DNA of 64,000 bases from DATFDN01 sp963762525 (lineage in GTDB: Bacteria > Pseudomonadota > Alphaproteobacteria > Acetobacterales > Acetobacteraceae): the NCBI GenBank assembly GCA_963762525.1, contig CAVXKT010000004.1, positions 62,001 to 126,000 on the forward strand, given 5' to 3'. The notes below the pieces were generated by a model that was given only the letters and a program-made list of their open reading frames with translations, was not told where the DNA came from and ran no database searches. Below are positions 27,576-37,935 of this stretch, one piece after another (position 1 is the stretch's first letter; every line of letters starts with the position of its first letter). The position numbers and the translations under genes were made by a program.

Positions 27576-28690
27576 GCGCCACCGTCGGGCGGCGTCGCTC
27601 CTCCAGCCGCCGGCTCAGGAAGGCCGTCACCGACGCCTCCTCGGCGGTCAGCCCGGCGCCGGGGGTGGCCAAGCGTCTCATTGGCCCGCCGGCGTAACGC
27701 CTCGACCAGCGAGCCATCCAGATAGCCATCGAAAATGGCCGGATGGATGTAGCATTTGCGGCAGATCGCCGGGGTATTTCCGAGCATCCGCGATACCGCC
27801 TCCACCGCCCGCAGCACGTTCTTCTTGGCCGCGGCCTGGCTGTCGAAGGCTCGCAATTCGTGCAGCGCCAGCGCCGCGAGGTTGGTCGCCGCCCAGGTGC
27901 GGAAATCCTTGGCGGTGATCTCCTCGCCGGTGATCTCCTGCAGGTAGTCGTTTACGTCGTGCGAGGTCACCGGATGCGGGGTGCCGTCCTGGTCGAGGAA
28001 GTGGAACAGCTCCTGTCCCGGCAGGTCTTGCAGCCGGCGCACGATCGCGGCCAGGCGGCGGTCGTCGAGGTCGATGTGGTGCTCCAGCCCGCTCTTGCCG
28101 CGAAAGTCGAAATGCACCTTGCCGCCCACGACCTTCACATGCCGTTTCTTGCGCAGGGTGGTCAGGCCGAAGCTCCTGTTGGCCTTGGCGTATTCCTCAT
28201 TGCCGACGCGAATGAGCGTGGTCTCCAGCAGCCGCACGATCGCCGCCAGCACCTTCTCGCGCGGCAGGCCCTGGCGGGCGAGGTCGCGCGCGACGCGCGC
28301 CCTTATCTCCGGCAGCACGCGCCCGAAGACCAGCATCTTGGTGTACTTCGCCTCGTCCCGCACCGCCCGCCAGCGCGGATGATAGCGATACTGCTTGCGC
28401 CCGCGCGCGTCGCGCCCCACCGCTTGCAGGTGCCCGTTCGGGTAGGGACAGATCCAGACCGCCTCATAGGCGGGCGGGATCGCCAATTTGCGGATGCGCG
28501 CAAGCGTGTCCTCGTCGGTGACGGGGGCGCCGTCGGGGGCGACGTAGCGGAATCCGTCCGCCTCGCGGAGCCGGCTGATCCCCGGGCGGCGGTCGCTGAC
28601 GTAGCGCAGATGCGCCACTTTGGCGGCGGTTCTCAGGTCCTCGACGGAGGTGCCGCTTTCGGGCACCTCCAGGTTCTGCACGTCGGCCAT
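27572..28690 (-). CDS. DNA topoisomerase IB, C-terminal frameshift
   Basis: Poxvirus-type topoisomerase IB that relaxes supercoils through a 3'-phosphotyrosyl intermediate. Using the start MADVQNLEVPESGTSVEDLR at 28690 (an in-frame start at 28732 adds 14 residues) the catalytic tyrosine is near residue 314 in ICRKCYIHPAIFDGYLDGSL. Other active-site blocks are RVGNEEYAKANRSFGLTTLR (Arg of the catalytic tetrad), FRGKSGLEHHIDL (Lys loop) and AKDFRTWAATNLAALALHEL. The N-terminal domain has AIPPAYEAVWICPYPNGHLQ and GRKQYRYHPRWR. A frame change near 27680 disturbs only the last 35 residues. It heads the sugar operon, sharing ATGA with the CgeB-like gene, an unexpected pairing. Confidence 0.93.
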   Translation of the reverse strand: MADVQNLEVPESGTSVEDLRTAAKVAHLRYVSDRRPGISRLREADGFRYVAPDGAPVTDEDTLARIRKLAIPPAYEAVWICPYPNGHLQAVGRDARGRKQYRYHPRWRAVRDEAKYTKMLVFGRVLPEIRARVARDLARQGLPREKVLAAIVRLLETTLIRVGNEEYAKANRSFGLTTLRKKRHVKVVGGKVHFDFRGKSGLEHHIDLDDRRLAAIVRRLQDLPGQELFHFLDQDGTPHPVTSHDVNDYLQEITGEEITAKDFRTWAATNLAALALHELRAFDSQAAAKKNVLRAVEAVSRMLGNTPAICRKCYIHPAIFDGYLDGSLVEALRRRANETLGHPRRRADRRGGVGDGLPEPAAGGATPPDGGA

Positions 28691-28771
28691 GCTAACCGCC
28701 GCAACGCGCCGTCGCGCCGGCGGCTGCATCACGCCTTCGCGGGTTCGTTCCGCCGGTGAGGGTTGACCCGG

Positions 28772-29280
28772 CTAGCCTGCCGCCTCCGCCTGGCGGGCCA
28801 TCTGCAAGTGCTTCTGCAACACCGGAATTCCGGCCTCGGCCCACTGCCGCAGCGCCGGGTCACGGGTCGATTGCGCCTCCTGCTGGAACATGCGGATCAT
28901 CTTCTGATGGCCCTGCACCTCGTCCTTGGCGAAGCTCTGATCGAATTGCCGGCCGTTCATGCTTCTCGAGCTGCGTCATCTGCCGGCGGTCGGAGCGATC
29001 GATGCTCTGCGGCAGCGTCACGCCCTTGCTGCTGCGCCATCTCCGTCAGTTGCTGGTTCAGCCGCGTGTGATCGGCCACCAGGGTCTGGCCGAGGTCCTT
29101 GATCGCCGGCGAGGCGCCGCGCTGCTCGGCCAACTGGCCCGATTGCACCTCGCCCATGCCGCCCGCCGCGGCCTGCTTCATGAATTTGGTATCCTGCTGA
29201 GAGAGCTGTGCGGCGCCGGCACCGGCGGCGGTCAGACCCAGCAGGCCGGCGGCGGCGAGCGCGAGGAAGGTTCTGGTCAC
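28772..29280 (-). CDS. Exported DUF4142 (ferritin-like fold) protein, frameshifted
   Basis: Secreted DUF4142 protein of about 170 residues. The signal peptide MTRTFLALAAAGLLGLTAAG is followed by the family's LSQQDTKFMKQAAAGGMGEV and SGQLAEQRGASPAIKDLGQT, then LVADHTRLNQQLTEMAQQQG. After frame changes near 29030 and 28960 it continues GRQFDQSFAKDEVQGHQKMI, RMFQQEAQSTRDPALRQWAE and PVLQKHLQMARQAEAAG. DUF4142 proteins form a four-helix bundle in the periplasm; their function is unknown, though stress and envelope roles have been suggested. It lies between dnaA and topoisomerase IB on the same strand. Confidence 0.88.
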
Positions 29281-29356
29281 GGTTCTCTCCGAGGCGGTTC
29301 GGGCGGGAACGTCCGCCGCACCGCGCGGTTCCGCGCCGCGCCTTCCCGGAGCGATC

Positions 29357-30817
29357 CTACGATTCCAGCATCCGACGCAACAGCTCCACGTCCTCCGCGA
29401 ACGCGGCGTCGCGCTCCATCAACTCGCCGATCCGCGCCACCGCATGCATCACCGTGGTGTGGTCGCGGTTGCCGAATTTGCGGCCGATCTCGGGCAGGCT
29501 GCGGCTGGTGAGCTGCTTGGCCAGGAACATCGCCACCTGACGCGGCCGGGCGACCGCGCGCGCGCGCCGCGCCGACGACATGTCGGTGAGCCGGATATTG
29601 TAGTGCTCCGCCACTTTTCGCTGAATCTCGTCGATCGTCACCCGCCGATCGTGCGCCTTCAGGATGTCGTGCAGCACTTCCTGCGTCAATTCCAGCGTCA
29701 CCGGCCGGCCGAACATGCTGGCGTGCGCGATCAGCCGATTGAGCGCGCCCTCCAGCTCGCGCACGTTGGAGGTGATCTTGTGAGCCAGGAACTCCATCAC
29801 CTTGCGCGGCACCACGACGTTGGCGCGCCCGGCCTTGGCCTCCAGGATCGAAATCCTGAGCTCGAACGTGGTCGCGTGCAAATCGGCGACCATGCCGCAG
29901 CCGAGGCGCGTACGCAGCCGGTCCTCAAGCCCGGACAGGTCCGAGGGCGACTTGTCGGCGGACACCACGATCTGCTTGCCGGCGTCCACCAGCGCATTGA
30001 AGGTGTGGAAGAATTCCTCTTGCGTGTTGTCCTTGCCGATGAGGAATTGCAGATCGTCGATCATCAGAACGTCGACGCTGCGGAGCTGCTCCTTGAATTC
30101 CATGGTGGACTGGCTGCGAATGGCGGCGATGAAGCGATACATGAATTTTTCGGCCGACATGTAGGCGACGCTCACCTTACGCACCTGCTGGCCGGGGATC
30201 GTCAGCTCCCAAGCGATCCCGTGCATGAGATGCGTCTTGCCCAGACCCACGCCGCCGTACAGGAACAGCGGATTGAAGCCGGGGCTCGCGGGATGCTCGG
30301 CCACTCGCCGCGCACAGGCATAAGCGAACTCGTTGGGCTTGCCGACCACGAAGGTCTCGAACGTGAAGCGCGGATCAAGCGGCGCCGCGACCTCGCCTCT
30401 CGCCTCGGCGCGCTCCTCGACGCCGCGCTCCTCGGCGCGCGCTGCACGCGTGCGGAGCAGCGCCGGCGAGACGATCGGACCCTCCGTTACCGGGGCGAGA
30501 GCGTCCGCCGCCCCGCCGCCCCGGCCGACTCGAATATCGACACGGCGAACCGACGCATTTTCGCCTTGCCACAGCGCGCTGAGCCGCGCCCCGTAATGCT
30601 CGCGCACCCAGTCGCGATGGAAGGGGTTCGGCAGATGGACGGTAATTTCGTCACCATCGAGGCCGACCAGGCTCATCTGCCGCAGCCAGGAGCGGTACTC
30701 GACCTCGCCCACCTCCGCTTGCAGTCTTGCTCTGATGCGCTCCCATTGGCTTTGCAGATGATCACCGTCCAATTCAATCCGCACCGGGCGCTCCATAAAG
30801 CCGCTTTCTGACGCCAC
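29357..30817 (-). CDS. dnaA: Chromosomal replication initiator protein DnaA
   Basis: AAA+ initiator that melts the chromosomal origin. The intact frame of 486 residues starts at a GTG; an internal ATG at 30796 (MERPVRIELDGDHLQSQWER) is an alternative start. Domain I has WLRQMSLVGLDGDEITVHLP. Walker A is GGVGLGKTHLMHGI near residue 188, Walker B VLMIDDLQFL near 250, and the sensor segment ADKSPSDLSGLEDRLRTRLG follows. Domain IV ends with RRARAVARPRQVAMFLAKQL and FGNRDHTTVMHAVARIGEL, the DnaA-box binding helix-turn-helix. Upstream lies rpsT, a usual alphaproteobacterial order, but dnaN is 14 kb away. Confidence 0.98.
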   Translation of the reverse strand: MASESGFMERPVRIELDGDHLQSQWERIRARLQAEVGEVEYRSWLRQMSLVGLDGDEITVHLPNPFHRDWVREHYGARLSALWQGENASVRRVDIRVGRGGGAADALAPVTEGPIVSPALLRTRAARAEERGVEERAEARGEVAAPLDPRFTFETFVVGKPNEFAYACARRVAEHPASPGFNPLFLYGGVGLGKTHLMHGIAWELTIPGQQVRKVSVAYMSAEKFMYRFIAAIRSQSTMEFKEQLRSVDVLMIDDLQFLIGKDNTQEEFFHTFNALVDAGKQIVVSADKSPSDLSGLEDRLRTRLGCGMVADLHATTFELRISILEAKAGRANVVVPRKVMEFLAHKITSNVRELEGALNRLIAHASMFGRPVTLELTQEVLHDILKAHDRRVTIDEIQRKVAEHYNIRLTDMSSARRARAVARPRQVAMFLAKQLTSRSLPEIGRKFGNRDHTTVMHAVARIGELMERDAAFAEDVELLRRMLES

Positions 30818-31119
30818 CGGGCTGCCTCGCTTTGACTCGGCTCTGGCGGCCGTTCTAAATGCAACAATCTAGCCCCGCCGATCTCGGACGACGGGGACAA
30901 GGGCGGAAGGCGGGTCTAACCACCCGCATTAACGAAGTGGTAATAAGTTAAGTCAGACCCGCCGGCCGGATCAACGGAAATCTTCACCCGAATGCAATGT
31001 GCGATGGATGCCTCCAACGGTCAAGACAATGAAGTTCGGCAAGAAAAGCGCCGCCGCGCCCCGCCACATTGCAGCGATTTTACACGGTTCGGAAGGGTAT
31101 TTATTTCGCGTATTCTTGC
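30818..31119. other. dnaA upstream region
   Basis: About 300 bases between rpsT and dnaA. It must contain the dnaA promoter. The lowest-GC piece (30930-30965, GAAGTGGTAATAAGTTAAG) is a possible regulatory segment. No run of DnaA boxes close to TTATNCACA was seen, so an origin here is not supported. No gene is recognised. Confidence 0.45.
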
Positions 31120-31142
31120 GCCCGGCTCCGAGCGAGCCGGGC
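31120..31142 (-). terminator. Hairpin terminator after rpsT
   Basis: Perfect nine-base-pair stem, GCCCGGCTC (31120-31128) and GAGCCGGGC (31134-31142), with the loop CGAGC, located 5 bases beyond the rpsT stop. On the transcribed strand the stem is followed by GCAAGAATA, so the U-tract is weak and termination may be partial. Confidence 0.7.
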
Positions 31143-31147
31143 TCTAC

Positions 31148-31417
31148 TCAGGCCGATTGCATCGCCTTGATCCGCGCCGAAAGCCGCGACAGCTTCCGTG
31201 ACACGGTGTTGAGATGCACGATGCCCTTGCCTGCGGCACGCTGCATTTCCGGTTGCGCGGCCCGCAAGGCGGCGGTTGCGTTCGCCTGATCGCCGCCGCC
31301 GATCGCCGCCTCGACCTTTTTGATGAAGGTGCGCATCCGCGACTTCCGGGCCTGATTACGCGCGGTTCGCGTGCGAGTCTGGCGGATGCGCTTGCGGGCG
31401 GATGCGGTATTGGCCAT
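31148..31417 (-). CDS. rpsT: 30S ribosomal protein S20
   Basis: Primary rRNA-binding protein of the small subunit, 89 residues, intact. The sequence starts MANTASARKRIRQTRTRTAR and NQARKSRMRTFIKKVEAAIG, then the helical GGDQANATAALRAAQPEMQR and the conserved C-terminal GKGIVHLNTVSRKLSRLSAR. The first residues match the usual MANxxSAxKRIRxxxRR pattern, fixing the start. It lies 51 bases after the end of treY on the same strand, so it must have its own promoter within that gap or be read from the glycogen operon. Confidence 0.98.
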   Translation of the reverse strand: MANTASARKRIRQTRTRTARNQARKSRMRTFIKKVEAAIGGGDQANATAALRAAQPEMQRAAGKGIVHLNTVSRKLSRLSARIKAMQSA

Positions 31418-31468
31418 GCGGTCGATGATTTCCGATCGGGTGCCCGCGAGCGCGGGAGGTTGGCGGTT

Positions 31469-34076
31469 CTAGAAACCGCTCCGATGATCGTCAAGTCGGC
31501 TCGACCCGCTCAACACCGCTATCGGAAAATTCATCAGCACCGTGGCGATTTCGACGCGCGCGCCGCGCACTTCGCCGCCGCCGAGCACGTCGCGCAACGC
31601 GACGCTCCCGCCCGCGGATGGCAACATCATTGTCGTATCGGCCCAGTTTGCAGCCGGAATCTGGACAGATGTCAAATCGCGGCGGAGGCCGAACGGCAGC
31701 CGAGGTACGATCACCAGCAGCGCCGCCTCGTCGGTGCGACGAAGAAAACCGAGCACATGTCGCGCCCGCGCGCCCTCGGCGTGCACGGGTATATAGTCGC
31801 CGCGCGCGAACAGATGCGGCAGTCGCCGACGCAACGCCAGAATACGCGCGATCACCGCCTGCTTCACGCGCCCGTCGCGCCAATCCGCCGCCAGCTCCGC
31901 CGGCGTCCGCGCCGCTTCCAACGCCGCCGCCCGCGCCGCCCAGTCCACTGCGGCGCGGTTGTCGGGATCGACCAGACTTTGATCCCAGAACTCGGTTCCC
32001 TGATAGAAATCGGGAACGCCCGGCGTGGTCAGCTTCAGCACCGCCTGCGCCAACCCGTTGAGCGCGCCGGCCGCCGCGATCCGACCGACGAAGGCCGCGA
32101 TCTCGTCGGCGAATGCGTCGTCGCTCATCGCCGCGTCGAGAAAATCGCGTGCCGCCGTCTCATATTTCGCATCCGGTGCCACCCAACTGGTGCGCAGCTT
32201 CGCCTCGTGCAGCGCCTTCGCCTGCCAGCCGGCCAGCCGCTCCGCGAACGCGCGCCGCCCGTCCGCATCCGATGGCGCGAGCGTCATCGGCCAGGCGCCG
32301 ACGATCATCTGATAGAGCATCACCTCGTCGCCCGCCGAGGGGGCGTCGGCGTCGCGGCGATGGCGAACATTGCGCGCCATCCAGCCGCGCAAGGTTGCGC
32401 CCCACTCCTCGGCGCATTCCGACAGCACCGCGAGGCGGGCGCGCACATCCTCGCCGCGTTTGTGGTCGTGTGTCGCCGTGGCCAGCATGGCATCCGGAAA
32501 CGCCGCCAGCCGCGCCGCCGCCTGCGCGTGAAATGCCGCCGGCTCGGCGCCGAGCCGGGCGGCATCGAAACCCACGTCGTTGCGCGACAGCAGGCGCCCG
32601 TAGCGATAGAACGCGGTATCCTCGACCGCCTTGGCGGCAATCGGCGCGCTCAGCTGCTGGAACCGCGTGGCCGCCACCAGCCGCGCCGCATCGACGGGCG
32701 CGCGCAGCCATTCGGCGACCAGCGGCAACACCTCCGGCCGCGCCGGTCGCTCCGCCTTGGCACCGGCCAACGCGCGCGCGAACAACACCGCGTCTTGCGC
32801 CGGCACATCGGCCGAGCGCGCGTATGGCCGATAGGCCGGGAAATGCGCAAGCAACGCCCCCAGTGCGCGCCGGATCGCCGGGCGCGAGATGTCGCGGGTG
32901 GTCGGCAGCCGCAGCGCCACGCGATGCAGCGCGCCGACCACCGCCTCCAGCTGAGCGGCGAAGCCGCGCTCGAGGATCTCGCGCCGCGCCGCCACCTCCT
33001 CCGCCGCAAACTCGGCCGACCGTCCCGAAAGCGCCGCCCACAGCGCCGACAGCACCGGCGCGGCCTGCGCGTCGTGCTGCACCGCGCTCACCGCATCCAT
33101 GAAGTCATAGCCGCTGGTTCCGTTCACCGCCCAATCTTCCGGCAGGCTTTCGCCGCGGCCGAGAATCTTCTCCACGACCAGATAGGCGCCTTCCGGAATG
33201 CCGGGCGGACGCGCCCTCGCCAGTTCCGTCAGCCGCTCACGGAGCCGCCGGCAGTAGCCGCCGGGGTCGGAAAGTCCATCGACGTGATCGACGCGCATTC
33301 CGTCGATCAGCCCCTCGGCGTAGAGGCGAAACAGCGTGGCGTGCGTCGCCTCGAAGACGCGCGGGAGCTCGACGCGCACCCCGGCTAAATCGTGGATGTC
33401 GAAAAACCGTCGCCAGTTGATCTCGTCGCCGGCAGTGCGCCAGAACGCCAGCCGCCAGTGCTGGCGTTCCAGCAGCCGGTGCAGCCGCGCCCGCCCCGCC
33501 GCCTCATGCGGGTCGTAGGCGCCGGGCCCGAGCGCAGCGATCTCGGCCACGTCCTCCGGCCGGATCGGAAACACCTGGTCGAAGTAGCGCGCCGCCGGCC
33601 CGGTGGCCTCGCCCGCCACGACGATCTCGCCGCTCTCCAGCGCCTCGCCGTAAGGCTTGCCCAACACCGGCAACAGCAGCTTGCCATCCAGCAGCGGATT
33701 GTCCGGATGCCAGTCGATGTCGAACACGTCCCCATGCACGCTCGCCCGGCCGTGGCGCAGCACGTCCTGCCACCACGCGTTCTCCGGCCCGACCGCCATG
33801 TGGTTCGGCACGATATCGACGATCAGGCCGAGCCCCGCGTCGTGCAGCGCCGCCACCATCCGCGCGGAACCCGTCCTCGCCGCCCAGTTCGGGATTGACT
33901 TGCGTCGGATCGACGACGTCATAGCCGTGCATCGAGCCGGCGCGCGCGGTGAGGATCGGCGAGGCATAAAGGTGGCTCACCCCGAGCCGCGCCATGTATG
34001 GCGCGAGCCGCGCCGCATCGTCGAAGTTGAAGCGCTTGTGGAGTTGCAGCCGCAGGGTCGCGCGCGGCGCGCTCAC
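31469..34076 (-). CDS. treY: Malto-oligosyltrehalose synthase, one frameshift
   Basis: GH13 isomerase that converts the reducing end of maltodextrin into an alpha-1,1 trehalosyl end. The product of about 869 residues starts at a GTG with SAPRATLRLQLHKRFNFDDA and the family's SHLYASPILTARAGSMHGYD and VVDPTQVNPELGG; a frame change near 33865 follows. The nucleophile lies in GLIDGMRVDHVDGLSDPGGY and the acid/base in GAYLVVEKILGRGESLPEDW. Further TreY-specific blocks are HDHKRGEDVRARLAVLSE and LLKLTTPGVPDFYQGTEFWD (from residues near 700). Its GTGA start overlaps the malQ stop. With TreZ it makes trehalose from glycogen chains. Confidence 0.95.
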
Positions 34077-36171
34077 GGCGCGCCCTCGGCGCGGATTGCG
34101 GCCACTTCCGTGAGCCGCCGCGCCGGCGCCCCCTCCAGCAGCCTGAGGACGGGCTCCGGCGCGCGCCGTCGCCAGTTCGGGTGCTCGTCGATCGTGCCCG
34201 GCAGATTAGGCTGTTCAATCTCGCCCAACACGTCCTCCAGCGGCAACAGGCACAGCGCGCAATCGGCGGCGGCGACGTGGCGCAGTGCCGCATCGACGAA
34301 CGCCTCCGGCTGCTCCGGCAATCCGCCCTTGCCGGCGCCCGAGCGCGTGAGCGCCCGCCACAGCGCGGCGCGATCGGCATCGCGCTCCGCCTCGACGCGA
34401 TTCCGGTCGCGGCCGAGCACGCCATGCGCGGCCCGCAGCGCGATGTCGGCGCCCAGCCACCAACCCGCGAGCGTGGGCAGATCATGCGTCGATGTCATCG
34501 CCATTGCCCGCGCGTCCCACGCGGCGGGCGGCGCAAACCCCTTGCCGTCGCGGTCGCGCTCGAACCACAGCACCCGCATTCCGTAAACGCCGTGCCCGTC
34601 CAGCGCCGGTCGGAAGCCCGCGGGCACGGTCCCCAAATCCTCCCCCACCACCACCGCGCGGTGGCGCTCCGATTCCAGAGCCAGGAGGCGCAGCATGTCG
34701 GTGAGCGGGTAATTCAGATAGGCGCCGTCCGCCGGCGAGGCTCCGTCCGGCACCAGCCACAGCCGCTGCAAGCCCATCGCATGATCGATCCTGACGCCGC
34801 CGGCGGTGCGCAGGGCGGCGCGCAAGGTCGCGAGGAACGGCGCGAAGCCGCCGGCGCGCAGCGCCACCGGCGAGAACGAGGTGATGCCCCATTGCTGGCC
34901 GCTGCGATTCAAGAGATCGGCCGGGGCACCGATCGACAAGCCCGTTGAGAATATCGCCCGGCCGGCTCCAGGCGTGGCTGCCCGACGGGTCCATCCCCAC
35001 CGCCAGGTCGGACACCAGCCCGATCCGCATTCCGGCCGCGCGAGCGCGGCGCTGTGCCGCGCCCAGGCTGCGATCGGTGAGCCACTGCAGGAACATGTGC
35101 CACAGCACCTCGCGCCGATGCGCGCCGGCGAAGGCGGTGACGGCGGGGCCGTGCGCGTCCCGCAGGTCGGCCGGCCAGCGTCGCCAATCCGCCGCCCCCG
35201 GATCGCGCGCGAGCTGCTCGGCCTGCAACGCCTCGAAGCGGGCGTGCTCGGTGAGCAGCGCGCCGCCGTCGGCCTGAAATTGCGCGAAATCGGCGCGCAA
35301 TCCGTCGGCGATGTCGGAAGCGGCGGAGAATTGCGCGAACAGCGCCCGCAGCAGCGCCATCTTGGCCCGCGACGCCGCCGGCCAGTCCACCAGCGCCAGC
35401 TCCTCCAGCCGCGCCAGCTCCGCCTCCACCCCCGCCTGCGCCGCGGCGGCGGCGGCGCGCTCCTCTCCGAGCACCAGCGACGGCGCCGCGTAGAGCGGAT
35501 TGAGGAACAGCCGCGAAGACGGCGAATACGGCCCGAACCGATGCGGCTCGGCGGCGAACAGCGCGTGCAGCGGGCTCAGCGCCAGCATATCGGCGCCGTG
35601 CCGAGCCGCCGCCTCGGCCAACTCCGCCACCGCCGCGGCGTCGCCGATGCCGCCATCGCCCGCCCGGCGCAACCCGTAGACCTGCGCCGCGATGCCCCAG
35701 GGGCGCCCGCCCGCGTCCGCGGTCAGATCGGAGGCGCGGGTGGCGTGCACCGGGGCCACCGCCAGCACGATCTGCCGGGGACCGATCAGCAGCCGGTGAT
35801 AGCCCGGCTCGGAGATGACCGGCAGCTCCACCCCATTGCGGTAGGGGTGCAAGCGAAGGTCGCGCTCGCCCCCGGTCTCGGACAGCAGCAGCGCGCTGCG
35901 CGGCGCGTCGGCGAGCAGCGGCAGCCGGGTCGGATCCGGCGGCGCTCGTCGTCAGCAGCGGCGGCAAGCCGGCGAGCCCCGATGGCGGCGCCAAACGGCG
36001 GCGGCTCTCGGCGATGTCCTCGGCGCCATTACAGGGCAGCCCCAACGCCTCCAGGATCGCCCGCATCGCATCCGGCGCGACCGTCTGCGGCGTGGCCTCG
36101 AAATCGCGCCACTCGACCGCGATCCCGGCCTCGACGGCGAGCGCGCGCAGCACGTCGTCCGCAGCCCTCAT
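34073..36171 (-). CDS. malQ: 4-alpha-glucanotransferase (amylomaltase), frameshifted
   Basis: GH77 enzyme that disproportionates maltodextrins, releasing glucose and lengthening chains. About 699 residues, the longer bacterial form with an N-terminal extension (MRAADDVLRALAVEAGIAVE, beginning at 36171). The core has GGRPWGIAAQVYGLRRAGDG, MLALSPLHALFAAEPHRFGP, YSPSSRLFLNPLYAAPSLVL and, after a frame change near 34930, SFSPVALRAGGFAPFLATLR. Catalytic residues lie in GGVRIDHAMGLQRLWLVPDG, VVVGEDLGTVPAGF and TSTHDLPTLAGWWLGADI. Frame changes lie near 35970 and 34930. ATGA at the treZ junction and GTGA at the treY junction indicate coupling. It would recycle short maltodextrins left by GlgX and TreYZ. 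Confidence 0.93.
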
Positions 36172-37935
36172 CCCGCCGCATCCACGAACGCCACGCAGGC
36201 CCGCGCCGCCAGCTCGCCCGCCGCCGCCAGCTCGCCCGCCGCATCGGGGATGGCGAACAGCTTTCGCCCGCGCGGGCGGAGCCAGCGCCACCGGCGCGGC
36301 GTCGAGATTGACGGCGAGCGTAAGCACGCCGCGATCGCCCAGCCGCCAGCGCGCCCGAACCGCGGCGCGGCCCGGGGCCTCCAGCATCCAATGCCCGGGT
36401 GCGCTCCAGCTCGGGCGCGATCTCGCGCAGCCGAAGCGCGATCAGTCGCCGATAGAGCGTCGCCCTCGCCTCGCCGCGCGCGCGGATCGGGGTGCGGCAC
36501 CGAGGCGGTGAAGGTCGCGGCGGCGTTGGGGTCGGGAATGCGCTCGCGCATCTCGGGGTCGGCGAACGCCGGCGAAATGCGCGAATTCCCGGCGCCGTCC
36601 CTCGCGCACCAGCCGGCCCAGTTCGGGCGCATGGTCGGTGAAGAACAGGAACGGCGTCGGCGAGGCCATCTCCTCGCCCATGAACAGCATCGGGATTTGC
36701 GGGCATAGCAGCTGCGCCGCGATCGCGGCCTCCAGCGCCGCCGGATCGGCGAGCGTCGTCAGTCGCTCGCCGAAGGCGCGATTGCCCACCTGATCGTGGT
36801 TTTGCAAGAACAAGACGAACGCCTCGGGGGGCAAATCGGCCGACGGCGTTCCGCGCGGCTTGCCGCGATGCTGCGACATCCGGCCCTGAAAGAAGAACCC
36901 CTCCCGCATCACCCGGGCGAGTGCGGCGGCCCCGGCCTCGGCATAGTCCTCGTAGTAGCCGCCGTCCTCGCCGGTGAGCAGCACGTGGAAGGCGTGATGG
37001 CCGTCGTCGTTCCACTGCGCATCGATGTCGCAACGCAGATGGCTCGCCTCGTTGCGCTCGTTCTCGAGCACGAGATGCACCTTGCGCGAGTCCGACCACC
37101 CGGCGCACCTCGTCGGCCATCTCATCCACCCATTCGGGAGTCGGAAATCTCGTGCACCGCATCGAGCCGCAGCCCATCGAAGCGGTATTCCTCGATCCAG
37201 TAGAGCGCGTTTTCGGTGAAGAAGCGCCGCACCTCCGGCCGGCGGAAGTCGATCGCGCCGCCCCAGGGCGTGTGGATGTCGTGGCGAAAGAACCCCGGCG
37301 CATACAGGCCGAGATAATTCCCGTCCGGTCCGAAGTGGTTGTACACCACGTCGAGAAGGATCATCATGTCGAGCCCGTGCGCGGCATCGACCAGCGCCTT
37401 CAACTCCTCGGGCGTGCCATAGGCGCTGTCCGGCGCGAACGGCAGCACGCCGTCATAGCCCCAGTTGTGGCGGCCGGGGAAATCGGCGATCGGCATCAAC
37501 TCGACGGCGGTGACGCCCAGGGCGTGCAAGCCGCGGCAGCACCGCCGCCACGCCGTTGAAGCCGCCCAGGCAACCGGCGTGCGCCTCATAGATGACCGCC
37601 TCGTGCCAGGGCCGGCCCGCCCACAGCTCGTGCCGCCAGCGATACGTGCGCGGATCGATCACCGCGCTCGGCCCGTGCACGTCCTCGGGCTGAAAGCGCG
37701 ATGCCGGATCGGGGACCAGAGTGCCGTCGTCGAGCCGATAGCGATAGCGCGCGCCGGCGGGGACCGAGGTCTCCAGGCCGAACCAGCCGTCGGGCTGGCT
37801 GTGCATCGGCACCGCGGTGCTGTCGTCGAGCACCAGTGCCGGGCCTTGTTGCGCGGGCGCCCACAGACGAAAGCGGGTCGCCGCACCGCTGACGGTGGCG
37901 CCGAAGCCGGTGTCACGGGCGAACCGCCCGCTCAT
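36168..37935 (-). CDS. treZ: Malto-oligosyltrehalose trehalohydrolase, frameshifted
   Basis: GH13 hydrolase that releases trehalose from the chain end made by TreY. About 589 residues. The N-terminal carbohydrate-binding beta domain is MSGRFARDTGFGATVSGAAT to WFGLETSVPAGARYRYRLDD. The barrel includes LHALGVTAVELMPIADFPGR, NWGYDGVLPFAPDSAYGTPE, MMILLDVVYNHFGPDGNYLG, nucleophile segment YRFDGLRLDAVHEISDS, acid segment KVHLVLENERNEASHL and LFLQNHDQVGNRAFGERL. Frame changes lie near 37540, 37130, 36580, 36490 and 36390. A start-stop ATGA joins it to glgX upstream and to malQ downstream. Confidence 0.93.

Noticed and set aside
30818..31147. Chromosomal origin next to dnaA
   Set aside because: No cluster of DnaA boxes or long AT-rich unwinding region was seen in this 330-base gap.
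31214..33388. A 724-residue plus-strand open frame opposite rpsT and treY
   Set aside because: Covers two well-supported minus-strand genes including rpsT; shadow composition.
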